A program made the translations under genes and the position numbers. DNA of 7,457 bases, from positions 1-7,457 of the forward strand of contig CAMFGQ010000068.1 of the NCBI GenBank assembly GCA_945950065.1, written 5' to 3'. This document shows positions 1 to 6,710 of this stretch, in pieces (positions within the stretch are counted from its first letter, which is position 1; each line of letters begins with the position of its first letter). The stretch is from an uncultured Clostridia bacterium (GTDB lineage: Bacteria; Bacillota; Clostridia; Peptostreptococcales; Acidaminobacteraceae). The notes beneath the pieces are model-generated. The model did not search any database. It saw only the letters and a list, made by a program, of their open reading frames with translations, and had not been told where the DNA came from.

Positions 1-213
1 ATAGCCAGCAGACTTCTGATCTGATGAAAAGAGTTTCATCTCTCCATGTGTAGGGAGGATTTGTCCTGTTAAGAGTTTAAGTAAAGTTGTCTTCCCAGCT
101 CCATTTTCTCCAATCAGCCCGTAGATTTCTCCACGCGGTATGTTTAAGGATACGTTGTTTAAGGCTGTATGTTCTTTGTATTTCTTTGTTAGATTCTTTG
201 TTTCAATAATCAT
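1..213 (-). CDS. ABC transporter ATP-binding protein, N-terminal part (BcrA/LanF-like)
   Basis: This is the first 71 codons of an ABC transporter ATPase; the gene runs off the left edge. The translation begins MIIETKNLTKKYKEHTALNN and carries a Walker A motif, GENGAGKTT, at about residues 37-45. This places it firmly in the ABC ATPase family, whose members hydrolyse ATP at the cytoplasmic face to drive a membrane permease. The opening pattern (NLTKKY, then PRGEIYGLIGENGAGKTTLLKLLTG) resembles the BcrA/LanF group involved in bacitracin or lantibiotic self-protection; that assignment is family resemblance only. The Walker B motif, signature motif and permease lie outside the window. The ATG at 213 has an AAGGAAGG ribosome binding site six bases upstream. 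It starts 73 bases after the response regulator gene on the same strand, with no terminator between them, so co-transcription is likely. Confidence 0.9.
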   Translation of the reverse strand, partial: MIIETKNLTKKYKEHTALNNVSLNIPRGEIYGLIGENGAGKTTLLKLLTGQILPTHGEMKLFSSDQKSAGY

Positions 214-286
214 CGGCTACCTTCCTTTCACATACCATGATAGAGGAGAGATATAAAGCCACTGTTAAGCTAAATGTTAAGACTTT

Positions 287-951
287 CTAAAGCTTCTTGA
301 TTCGAAAGCCTACACCCCAGACGGTTTCGATGAGCTCTTCTTCTGTTAAGGCTCTTATCTTTTTTCTGATGTTACTGATGTGCACAGTGAGGGACTGATC
401 GTCTCCTTCAAAAAAGTCTTCCCATGCTTTTTCAAGGAGTTCTCTTCGTGTGAAGACTTTTTGGGGATTGCGTACAAGAAGAGATAGGATGTCATATTCT
501 TGCTTTGTTAAAGAGAGAGGCTCTCCTTTAATGCTGATTCGTCTTGCTTCTTCATCTAGGCTCAGATCTCCGTGAAGTATTTTTTTGGGGATAGAGGTCT
601 CGGTACGAAGCTGTACCTTGATTCTTGCAAGAAGCTCATCCAGATGAAAGGGTTTCACGAGATAGTCATTGGCTCCCGCTTCAAGAAGAGAGATCTTTTG
701 CTGTACATCTTCCACTGCAGAGATGACGATAACAGGAGTAGAGTATTCTTTACGGAACCATTTGAGGAATTCATCTCCCTGTAGTCCTGGGAGCATCAAA
801 TCTAAAAGAGTAGGTCAAACTCTTTCTCTTTACAGAGCAGTTTTGCTTCGGTGCCAGAGTAGGCACTATGGCAACTAAAGCCTTCTTTATGTAATTTTTC
901 GCATATAAGTGCGTTGATTTCTGGATTGTCTTCAATGATGAGAATATCCAT
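287..951 (-). pseudogene. OmpR/PhoB-family response regulator, interrupted by a one-base frameshift
   Basis: Two reading frames together spell a complete DNA-binding response regulator. Frame 1 starts at the ATG at 951 (AAGGAG six bases upstream). It encodes MDILIIEDNPEINALICEKL and on to EFDLLF, with the acidic pair E7/D8, and stops at a TAG at 804-802. The adjacent frame continues at once with LLDLMLPGLQGDEF, then DYLVKPF (Lys about 100), then a winged-helix domain (about residues 127-220, with LTKQEYDILSLL and WGVGFRIKKL) to a TAG at 287. Restoring one base in the T run at 807-804 gives a 221-residue protein, normal for the family, with phosphoacceptor Asp51 in LDLMLPG. As read, the gene would yield only a 49-residue peptide. 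An internal start at 796 would lack Asp51 and has no ribosome binding site. The defect may be a real mutation or a sequencing error. In the family, a histidine kinase phosphorylates the Asp and the dimer binds promoters, often of adjacent ABC transporters. Confidence 0.88.
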
Positions 952-998
952 CCTCTTCTCCTTACTTTATGGTTAAACATCTTATTAAATCTTCTTTG

Positions 999-1026
999 AG
1001 GATACTCTATAGGTCGAAAAAATCAA
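999..1026 (-). promoter_or_regulatory. Candidate promoter of the response regulator
   Basis: On the minus strand, TTGATT (1026-1021) and TATCCT (1004-999) are separated by 16 bases, a fair match to a vegetative -35/-10 pair. It lies about 50 bases upstream of the regulator's ATG and just downstream of the terminator of the preceding gene, which is where a promoter is needed. The match to consensus is only moderate. Confidence 0.35.
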
Positions 1027-1053
1027 TTTTGGTGAAGTGTAGGAAAAAGGTAG

Positions 1054-1083
1054 AAAAACGCGCTTTCTTAGAAGGCGCGTTTT
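1054..1083 (-). terminator. Rho-independent terminator after the aldehyde dehydrogenase gene
   Basis: A perfect 9-bp stem, AAAACGCGC (1055-1063) with GCGCGTTTT (1075-1083), encloses an 11-base loop. Read on the minus strand the stem ends in five T residues. It starts 13 bases beyond the aldehyde dehydrogenase stop codon. It separates that gene from the response regulator and ABC transporter genes downstream. Confidence 0.88.
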
Positions 1084-1096
1084 GTCATTCTTAGGG

Positions 1097-2497
1097 CTAT
1101 TTCCCCGTGATTCTCCTTAAAAAGCGATAGGATTTCTCGCTAATAGGAGGATGTCTTTGAGGTAGATCAAAGGACCACCATTTCTTCAAAATCGTACGTT
1201 GATGGCTAAAGGTATTGAAACTCTCCTTGCCATGATACTTGCCCATACCAGAATTTCCCACACCACCAAAGGGAGCGTTGCTGGAGGCAAGATGGAGTAG
1301 GGTGTCGTTAATGGTCACTCCACCACTGCTGATGGTCTCCAGTGCCTTCTGGATAAACTCTTTGTCCTTGGAAAAGAGATAGAGAGCTAGAGGTTTTTCT
1401 CTCGACTTGTACTCTTCTAACATCTTTTCGGGATCACTCCAGCTAATGATAGGAAGAATCGGACCAAAGATTTCTTCTTCCATCAGGCGACTCTCCCAAG
1501 AAGGTTCATCGACAAGCACAGGATAAATCTGTTGACTTTGCTCCTTGGAGAGGATGCCTTCACTTAAGAAGGGATAGAGTCGTCTTTGTCCTTCTAAGAG
1601 CTCGTGGAGGCGCTGATAGTGCTTAGGTTGGATGATTTTGGGAAATGTCGAGGGAAAGGGTTCTGTGATGGGGAAGTTCTTTTTAATGCCATCAAGAAGT
1701 TCCTCAATCAGTTCCTCTTTGACGCTTTCTTCAACATAGACATAGTCGGGTGCGATACAGGTTTGGCCAGCATTCAGGAGCTTTCCAAAGAGAATTCTCT
1801 TGGCTGTTTTTTTGATATCTGCAGTTGCATCCACAATGCAGGGGGATTTGCCTCCCAGCTCCAGGGTGACAGGAGTAAGGTGCTTAGATGCTGCTCTCAT
1901 CACCGTCTTTCCTACAGCTGGACTTCCTGTAAAGAAGATGTAGTCAAAGTTCTCTTGCAGCAAGGCTTTATTTTCCTCCCGTCCACCTTCCACAACCTGT
2001 ACCAATCCCCTTGGAAAGATGTCATCACACAGGGACTTGATGAGGCGAGAAGTAGCAGGTGCGTAGGCAGAAGGCTTCACCAGTACAGTATTTCCTGCAG
2101 CAAGAGCACCGATAACAGGTCCCATACTCAGGAGGAAGGGGTAATTCCAAGGAGCAATGACTAAGACTACCCCTAAAGGCTCTGGAGAGACTTTTAGAGA
2201 TCCAGGAAGTTGACCGATACCAGGCAACTTTCTTTTGGGGCGAGCAAGTGAGGGTAGATGCCTTAACATGTAGTTCAGCTCATCCATCACCACTAGATAC
2301 TCTGTTAAAAAGCTCTCTGCTCTGGTCTTGTTTAAGTCTTCCTTTAGGGCAGCGAAGATGTCTTCTTCTCGTTCTTGAAGCAAAGCTTTTAAGCGGAGGA
2401 GATGTCTTTTTCGATAGGAGAGGGGTCGTGTTTCGCCACTGAGAAAGTGTTTTCTCAAGAGGTCTACTTTATCGTTAATCTGTTGATCTTGTTTCAT
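1097..2497 (-). CDS. Class 3-type (fatty/aromatic) aldehyde dehydrogenase, NAD(P)-dependent
   Basis: The 466-residue protein is a full-length member of the aldehyde dehydrogenase superfamily, which oxidises aldehydes to carboxylates with NAD(P)+ in the cytoplasm. Visible landmarks are the APWNYPF motif with the oxyanion Asn118, the cofactor-binding Lys141 in VKPSAYAPA, the FTGSPAVGK segment (189-197), general-base Glu213 in LELGGKSP, and the catalytic Cys247 in NAGQTCIAP. The short N-terminus, the GQTCIAPDYV context and the C-terminal NAPFGGVGNSGMGKYHG stretch fit the class 3 branch that includes Bacillus YwdH. The substrate is unknown, with medium- or long-chain or aromatic aldehydes likely. 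The ATG at 2497 is chosen because AAAGGAG lies seven bases before it; the frame is open 20 codons further upstream but without an ATG or a comparable site. The gene appears monocistronic, with its own candidate promoter and a terminator directly downstream. Confidence 0.93.
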   Translation of the reverse strand: MKQDQQINDKVDLLRKHFLSGETRPLSYRKRHLLRLKALLQEREEDIFAALKEDLNKTRAESFLTEYLVVMDELNYMLRHLPSLARPKRKLPGIGQLPGSLKVSPEPLGVVLVIAPWNYPFLLSMGPVIGALAAGNTVLVKPSAYAPATSRLIKSLCDDIFPRGLVQVVEGGREENKALLQENFDYIFFTGSPAVGKTVMRAASKHLTPVTLELGGKSPCIVDATADIKKTAKRILFGKLLNAGQTCIAPDYVYVEESVKEELIEELLDGIKKNFPITEPFPSTFPKIIQPKHYQRLHELLEGQRRLYPFLSEGILSKEQSQQIYPVLVDEPSWESRLMEEEIFGPILPIISWSDPEKMLEEYKSREKPLALYLFSKDKEFIQKALETISSGGVTINDTLLHLASSNAPFGGVGNSGMGKYHGKESFNTFSHQRTILKKWWSFDLPQRHPPISEKSYRFLRRITGK

Positions 2498-2527
2498 CAG
2501 TCTGCTCCTTTCGTCATTCTTCCTTGT

Positions 2528-2554
2528 CTTATACCCTAAGAGCCCTTTGGTCAA
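2528..2554 (-). promoter_or_regulatory. Candidate promoter of the aldehyde dehydrogenase gene
   Basis: On the minus strand, TTGACC (2554-2549) is followed after 15 bases by TATAAG (2533-2528), about 30 bases before the ATG. The hexamers are good but the spacing is shorter than the ideal 17. An alternative -35, TTGTTG, three bases further upstream would give 18. The 153-base divergent gap must also hold the promoter of the plus-strand gene. The only -10-like element seen there is TATAGAT at 2592-2598, with no convincing -35. Confidence 0.4.
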
Positions 2555-2650
2555 CAACTTCCTTCATCAGGGGCAAAAGCACTTCTTGGGGTATAGATAA
2601 ACAACATGAGCTTGAAGGAGCCTTTAGAAAGGAAAAAGGAGAGGAAGTAG

Positions 2651-3247
2651 GTGAGGAGCATGAACAAAATAGCCATCATTCAAAAGGAAATCATGGAAGA
2701 TCCAGCGAACAAAGCATTTACTGAACTTGGCTATGAGCCACTCTTTGTCGCTCATAAGGATGCATCCCTTCTTATCGTCGGACAAGCACCTGGAATCAAA
2801 GCTCAAACAGCTGGACGACCTTGGGACGATGAAAGCGGTAAACGCTTAATGGAGTGGTTGGGAATTGACGAAACCCTCTTTAGGGATGAGAAGAAGATCG
2901 CTCATCTGCCCATGGACTTCTATTATCCTGGTAAAGGAAAGAGTGGTGATCTACCACCACGAAAGGATTTTGCAGCACGATGGCATCCTAAACTTCTTGC
3001 ACAGATGCCGAAGATCAAACTCATCATTCTTGTTGGACAGTATGCCCAGAAGCATTACTTGGGCAAGAGGGCTAAAAAGAATCTTACTGAAACGGTGAGA
3101 GCCTATGAGGAGTATCTACCTGATTATTTCCCTCTCGTTCATCCATCTCCTCTTAACTTTAGATGGCATGGAAAGAATCCTTGGTTTGTAGAGGAAGTGA
3201 TTCCTGTCCTTCAAAAGGAAGTGGTGAGGATTTTGAAGGAGGCTTAG
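2651..3247 (+). CDS. Uracil-DNA glycosylase superfamily protein, cysteine-free type
   Basis: The 198-residue protein belongs to the uracil-DNA glycosylase fold superfamily. Motif A appears as VGQAPG (residues 43-48) after a hydrophobic strand, and motif B as HPSPLN (164-169). Between them lie MDFYYPGKGKSGDLPPR and the ILVGQYAQ strand. Family members remove uracil or other damaged bases from DNA. However, the protein has no cysteine at all, so it cannot carry the four-Cys Fe-S cluster of family 4 enzymes. Motif A has Gln45 where family 4 has an acidic residue (GEAPG). Its real activity is therefore open. The start is uncertain: GTG at 2651 has GGAG/GAGG six to nine bases upstream, whereas the ATG at 2660 (MNKIAII) has AGGAG only one base away. 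The gene is divergent from the aldehyde dehydrogenase and convergent with the oxidoreductase operon, so it is probably transcribed alone. Confidence 0.85.
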   Translation: MRSMNKIAIIQKEIMEDPANKAFTELGYEPLFVAHKDASLLIVGQAPGIKAQTAGRPWDDESGKRLMEWLGIDETLFRDEKKIAHLPMDFYYPGKGKSGDLPPRKDFAARWHPKLLAQMPKIKLIILVGQYAQKHYLGKRAKKNLTETVRAYEEYLPDYFPLVHPSPLNFRWHGKNPWFVEEVIPVLQKEVVRILKEA

Positions 3248-3364
3248 TGTTAACTGCTCATCTCTACCGATTGAGTGAGTGTGCAACTAACCTTGGGAGC
3301 AAGCTATTGCAATGGTTTATGCTCTTATGGATAGAAAAAACAATAAGATGACTGTTAAAAGGAA

Positions 3365-3407
3365 AAAGAGCCTTACTCTGGAAAACTCTTCCTGAGTAAG
3401 GCTCTTT
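3365..3407 (-). terminator. Long hairpin terminator of the oxidoreductase operon, shared with the convergent gene
   Basis: A perfect 14-bp stem, AAAGAGCCTTACTC (3365-3378) with GAGTAAGGCTCTTT (3394-3407), has a 15-base loop that contains a further GGAA/TTCC pairing. On the minus strand it ends in five T residues, so it best serves the operon whose last stop codon is 37 bases away. On the plus strand only three T residues follow, so it may act more weakly for the glycosylase-like gene. The rest of the 197-base gap (3248-3444) shows no supported gene. Confidence 0.9.
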
Positions 3408-3444
3408 ATCGATTAAAATTTCTCCTATTTACATTCTTCTATGC

Positions 3445-4299
3445 TTATTTCATTTTCTCCATAAGCTTTTCAGCATCTGTAGGACGGAGTTCACGATCCA
3501 CAAGTGGAGTATGGCCATCTAAGAAGCCAAACTTCTTCGTATAGGATTCTGTGGGAACTTTATAGAGTATTCCCGTAGGAATTTCGTCACCCCAAGTCAA
3601 AGCTTTCTCATAAGCTTTGTTCCAATCCGTTGGATCATGCTGCTCGTCAAGTGGTTTAACCCTGTCCTTGTACCACTGGAAGGTGTTCACTTTGTTCCAG
3701 ACGATACAGGGCTGCAGGATATCTACGAGAGCATAGCCATCATAGAGGATGGCTTCTTTCATAATCTCCTTCAATTGATCCACATCACCGCTAAATCCAC
3801 GAGCCACAAAGCCAGCGCCTAAGGTTAAGGCTAAAGCCAGTGGTTTGACTGCTTCACTACGCACACCTTCACTGCTGAAGGTTTGTACCTGACCTGAGGT
3901 AGTGGTGGGAGAGGCTTGTCCTTTGGTCAGTCCGTAGACTTGATTGTCATGGACAAAGTGAGCCAAATTGATGTTTCTACGGATCGCATGCATCAAGTGG
4001 TTACCACCTTCACCATAGTTGTCTCCATCGCCACTCTCTGCAATCACATACATCTCATGGTTGGCCATTTTGATGCCGATGGCTGCAGGGATACTTCGTC
4101 CATGGAGTCCAGTAAAGGAGTTTACATCAATATACTGGGGCATCTTTGCGGCCTGTCCGATACCAGATACCATGACAATCTTATCATGGGGAATCTGCAG
4201 TTCATTTAAAGCCATCTGGAGGGCTTTGCGAATGGAGGGATTACCACAACCCGGACACCAGGCAGTGTCTTTGGTTATCTTGAATTCGTATGTTTTCAT
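3445..4299 (-). CDS. 2-oxoacid:ferredoxin oxidoreductase, beta (TPP-binding) subunit
   Basis: This 284-residue protein is the thiamine-pyrophosphate subunit of a 2-oxoacid:ferredoxin oxidoreductase. Together with the alpha subunit it oxidatively decarboxylates a 2-oxoacid in the presence of CoA, passing electrons through an Fe-S cluster to ferredoxin. The TPP/Mg motif is GDGD (90-93), continued by YGEGGNHLMHAIRRN and HDNQVYGLTKGQ (118-128). Cluster-ligand cysteines C15 and C18 lie in WCPGCGNP and C198 in LQPCIVWN. The fourth ligand, normally in a GIGC motif, is replaced by Gln49 (SGIGQAAKMPQY), and there is no other cysteine. The start has GGAGG seven bases upstream, and its ATG overlaps the TGA of the alpha gene (ATGA), implying translational coupling. 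The 2-oxoacid cannot be told from sequence. Automatic annotation would often call it KorB or a pyruvate/2-oxoglutarate type. Confidence 0.93.
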   Translation of the reverse strand: MKTYEFKITKDTAWCPGCGNPSIRKALQMALNELQIPHDKIVMVSGIGQAAKMPQYIDVNSFTGLHGRSIPAAIGIKMANHEMYVIAESGDGDNYGEGGNHLMHAIRRNINLAHFVHDNQVYGLTKGQASPTTTSGQVQTFSSEGVRSEAVKPLALALTLGAGFVARGFSGDVDQLKEIMKEAILYDGYALVDILQPCIVWNKVNTFQWYKDRVKPLDEQHDPTDWNKAYEKALTWGDEIPTGILYKVPTESYTKKFGFLDGHTPLVDRELRPTDAEKLMEKMK

Positions 4300-5963
4300 A
4301 GAATTTCCTCCAATCTTTCTTTCAGTTCTTCTACATAGAAGCTTCTACCGTCGTATTTTGTAATGAGATGATCGGCTTTTACTAAAGCTTCTTGACGAAT
4401 CAGTCCTTCAAATTGACCATCGTGATTTTGTTCAACAACTACATAGTTTTTTGCTTTCTCGTGGTATTTTTTAAAGGTCTCAAGCGGAAGAGGGAAGACA
4501 TCAGCAAAGGCCAGTGCCTTGATTTTCTTTCCTTCTTCATTGAGTTCCTCAATTGCTTCTTTCACGACACCATAGGTGGAGCCCCAGCAAACCACTAAGG
4601 TATCAAAGTCATCGGTACCCATCTCCCATGGTTCTTCTAATTCTTCAGTCATGGGGAGGGCTTTGCGATAACGCTTATCCACCATCTTCTGTCTGTTCTC
4701 TGCACTCTCTTCAATGCGTCCCATTTCGTTATGCTCATCAGAGTCCACAATGACCAGATTCTCTCCTGCTCGACCAGGGAGAAGTCTTGGGCTTAAACCG
4801 CTCTCGGTGATGTCATAGCGCTGATAGGTACCTGCTGCATAGTCCTTGGGATCAGCAAGATAACGATTGATCTCAATGGATTTCATGTCAAAGGGTTCCG
4901 TGGTGACATTGGAGTCAGCTAAATATTGATCTGACATGAGAATCACAGGAATCTGATATTTCTCAGCTAGATCGAAGGCACGTACCGTTTGGTAGAAAGC
5001 ATCCTCTGCATTTCGAACAGCGATGACTTTCTTAGGGAACTCACCATGACCAGAGTGAATGAGAAAACGCAGGTCGGCTTGCTCCGTATAGGTTGGTAGT
5101 CCTGTTGCAGGTCCTGGACGTTGCACATCCACGACGACAATTGGACTCTCCAAAATACCTGCAAGGCTCATGGCCTCTTGCATCAGTGCAAAACCACCAC
5201 CTGAGGAAGCAGTCATGGCACGTACACCGGCATAGGATGCACCTAGGGCCATGTTGAGAGCAGCCACTTCATCTTCTACCTGGTCCACTGCAATTTCAAA
5301 ATCTTTAGAAGCCGCTTCCATAAAGCCCAAAATTCCTGAGGAAGGGGTCATGGGATAGCCACAGTAAAATTTACATCCAGCTGCAACAGCACCAAGTCCA
5401 ATGGCTTGATTACCATCAATCAAAATGCGAGATGATTCAGTATGGGTCACAGGTGAATCATTGTCCATGAGATCATAGCCAAAGCGTAATGCTTCAATGT
5501 TCATGTCTACGAGATCTTCTCGTAGGCTTTCACGGATCACCTCTTCGGCAATTTTTGTGTCAAGACCAACATACCTTAAGATGACTGCAAGGCCCATACT
5601 GGTAAAGACACGTTGATTACCTAAGTCTTTAGCCTTGTCTACAAAGTCAAACTTCTTCGTATCTGGATATCCCTTGATGGAGGAGTCAGAAAAACTGAGT
5701 CCACCTTCTTTGAGTCTAGGTAAATGTTTCTCAAGGGTTTCTTCGTTGAAGGCGAAGATCAAATCCAGGTCTCTACGATGTGAGTGAATCTCATGGTCGG
5801 CGAAACGAATTTGGAAAAAGTTATGACCACCACGTACGCGAGAAAGATAGTCAGCAGTAGTGTACACATGATAACCACTGCGTTGTAGGACCTTGTTTAG
5901 CACATTGGTCACACTATCCATCCCTTGGCCGGCAGCGCCACCAATAAGAATGTTATAATCCAT
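4296..5963 (-). CDS. 2-oxoacid:ferredoxin oxidoreductase, gamma-alpha fusion subunit
   Basis: The 555-residue protein fuses two domains of the oxidoreductase. The gamma domain (about 1-170) opens with IGGAAGQGMDS and contains ADYLSRVRGGHNFFQIRF. The alpha domain (about 178-555) has the substrate-loop motif YPMTPSS (203-209; YPITPSS in many homologues), TASSGGGFALM (251-261) and QRPGPATGLPT (281-291). The C-terminal transketolase-like part runs from about 455 (DTLVVCWGSTYGVVKEAIEEL) to the end. Gamma-alpha fusion followed by a separate beta gene is the usual two-subunit layout in Bacillota and archaea. There is no delta (ferredoxin-like, 2x[4Fe-4S]) gene, so an external ferredoxin must accept electrons directly from beta. 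The ATG at 5963 has a near-perfect AAGGAGG four bases upstream. The gene is first in a two-gene operon with the beta subunit and is divergent from the lipoprotein gene. Substrate specificity is undetermined. Confidence 0.94.
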   Translation of the reverse strand: MDYNILIGGAAGQGMDSVTNVLNKVLQRSGYHVYTTADYLSRVRGGHNFFQIRFADHEIHSHRRDLDLIFAFNEETLEKHLPRLKEGGLSFSDSSIKGYPDTKKFDFVDKAKDLGNQRVFTSMGLAVILRYVGLDTKIAEEVIRESLREDLVDMNIEALRFGYDLMDNDSPVTHTESSRILIDGNQAIGLGAVAAGCKFYCGYPMTPSSGILGFMEAASKDFEIAVDQVEDEVAALNMALGASYAGVRAMTASSGGGFALMQEAMSLAGILESPIVVVDVQRPGPATGLPTYTEQADLRFLIHSGHGEFPKKVIAVRNAEDAFYQTVRAFDLAEKYQIPVILMSDQYLADSNVTTEPFDMKSIEINRYLADPKDYAAGTYQRYDITESGLSPRLLPGRAGENLVIVDSDEHNEMGRIEESAENRQKMVDKRYRKALPMTEELEEPWEMGTDDFDTLVVCWGSTYGVVKEAIEELNEEGKKIKALAFADVFPLPLETFKKYHEKAKNYVVVEQNHDGQFEGLIRQEALVKADHLITKYDGRSFYVEELKERLEEIL

Positions 5964-5981
5964 AAATCCTCCTTAATCTAT

Positions 5982-6017
5982 TTGTAACCGTCCTTCATCT
6001 TGTACCCTTCTTTCCTC
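5982..6017. repeat. Imperfect 18-bp tandem repeat upstream of the oxidoreductase operon
   Basis: TTGTAACCGTCCTTCATC (5982-5999) is followed directly by TTGTACCCTTCTTTCCTC (6000-6017), matching at 14 of 18 positions. The array ends 18 bases before the alpha-subunit start codon, close to its ribosome binding site. It falls in the leader or promoter region of the operon. Its role is unknown; it could be a tandem regulator site or chance similarity in a pyrimidine-rich stretch. No clear -35/-10 pair for the operon was found in the 147-base divergent gap. Confidence 0.4.
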
Positions 6018-6060
6018 ACAAGATAACTTGAAGTCCTGTTTCAGGGAGCAGAGGAACCTG

Positions 6061-6069
6061 TGTTATGAT
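6061..6069 (+). promoter_or_regulatory. Candidate extended -10 promoter of the lipoprotein gene
   Basis: TGTTATGAT is a good extended -10 element (TGn followed by TATGAT). It ends about 41 bases before the ATG. No good -35 lies 17 bases upstream (TCAGGG is there), which fits an extended -10 promoter but leaves the call moderate. Confidence 0.45.
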
Positions 6070-6110
6070 GGAAGGGATTCATAGACAAAGAATTAGAAAA
6101 GGAGGACAGG

Positions 6111-6668
6111 ATGAAAAAGAACATCTTAATCCTGATTCTAGTATTCGTGGTCACTCTTAGTGCATGTGCTGAGGCATCTACCCCTAGAAGTACAGTGAAA
6201 CATGTGTTTGATCATATGAAAACTGGAGAAGTTGAAGAAGCCATGAAGGTCCTTTCCAGACCCGAGGATGCACAACCAATTATTGAATCCTTATCTGAGC
6301 CGATTCAGGCAGTTGCCTCCAAGAAGATCTTTCAGCATGCAGAGATAGAGATTGAAGAGGGAATGCTCTTTAAGGAAGGAAATGTTGAGAAAGCAGTGGT
6401 AAATGTTCATATGACAAGCCTAGATGATGAAAGTGTATCTGAGCTCTGGCATCATCTAGAGCACGGACTGCAGGAACTCCCAAGTGATCTCAGCAGGGAA
6501 GAGATGATTAAGGCTTTAGAAAAAGTAGCAGATGAGCTTGATTGGGATAACCTTAGTACTTATCGTCAGTTACTCCGTTATCATTTGATAAAGGATGAAG
6601 GAGATGGCGGTAAGTGGAAAATTCTTTTTGAAGAAACTGAAGTTTTAGATCAATCCGTGGGAGATTAG
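6111..6668 (+). CDS. Small lipoprotein, possibly NTF2-like (DUF4878-type)
   Basis: The 185-residue product starts with a lipoprotein signal peptide: MKKN, a hydrophobic stretch ILILILVFVVT, and the lipobox LSAC with Cys19 as the predicted lipidated residue. It should therefore be anchored to the outer face of the cytoplasmic membrane. The mature part begins STPRSTVKHVFDHMKTGEVEEAMKVL and ends near GGKWKILFEE (167-174). This helix-then-strand layout resembles DUF4878/NTF2-like lipoproteins, in which a start of the type 'PeevvkkFldalkkGdyekA' and a late KWKI strand are typical. This is pattern resemblance, not a proven match. The middle is acidic and rich in charged helices (about 105-160). The function is unknown. 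The start has AAGGAGG five bases upstream and a candidate extended -10 promoter. The gene is monocistronic, divergent from the oxidoreductase operon. Confidence 0.88.
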   Translation: MKKNILILILVFVVTLSACAEASTPRSTVKHVFDHMKTGEVEEAMKVLSRPEDAQPIIESLSEPIQAVASKKIFQHAEIEIEEGMLFKEGNVEKAVVNVHMTSLDDESVSELWHHLEHGLQELPSDLSREEMIKALEKVADELDWDNLSTYRQLLRYHLIKDEGDGGKWKILFEETEVLDQSVGD

Positions 6669-6710
6669 AGAGTAAAGAATAATCAATATACATCACACGT
6701 GAAACATAAA

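Noticed and set aside
802..813. Programmed -1 frameshifting as an explanation for the broken regulator
   Set aside because: The codons CTC TTT TAG do not form a canonical X XXY YYZ slippery heptamer, and programmed frameshifting is not known for this family. An indel is simpler.
771..980. Open frame on the minus strand beside the response regulator start
   Set aside because: It does not resemble any family and overlaps the true N-terminal frame, which starts at the ATG at 951 with a good ribosome binding site.
1604..2164. Long plus-strand open frame inside the aldehyde dehydrogenase gene
   Set aside because: It is antisense to clearly conserved catalytic motifs and its translation resembles no protein family.
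3312..3395. A 27-codon open frame downstream of the glycosylase-like gene
   Set aside because: It runs into the terminator hairpin, has only a poorly spaced GGGAG upstream, and its product has no recognisable feature.
6000..6022. Rex-like operator (TTGT...ACAA) in the gap upstream of the oxidoreductase operon
   Set aside because: The half-sites are about four bases too far apart for the 18-bp Rex consensus, and the inner bases do not match.
6696..6701. CACGTG palindrome upstream of the right-hand terminator
   Set aside because: A six-base palindrome is expected by chance and there is no flanking symmetry or nearby promoter.
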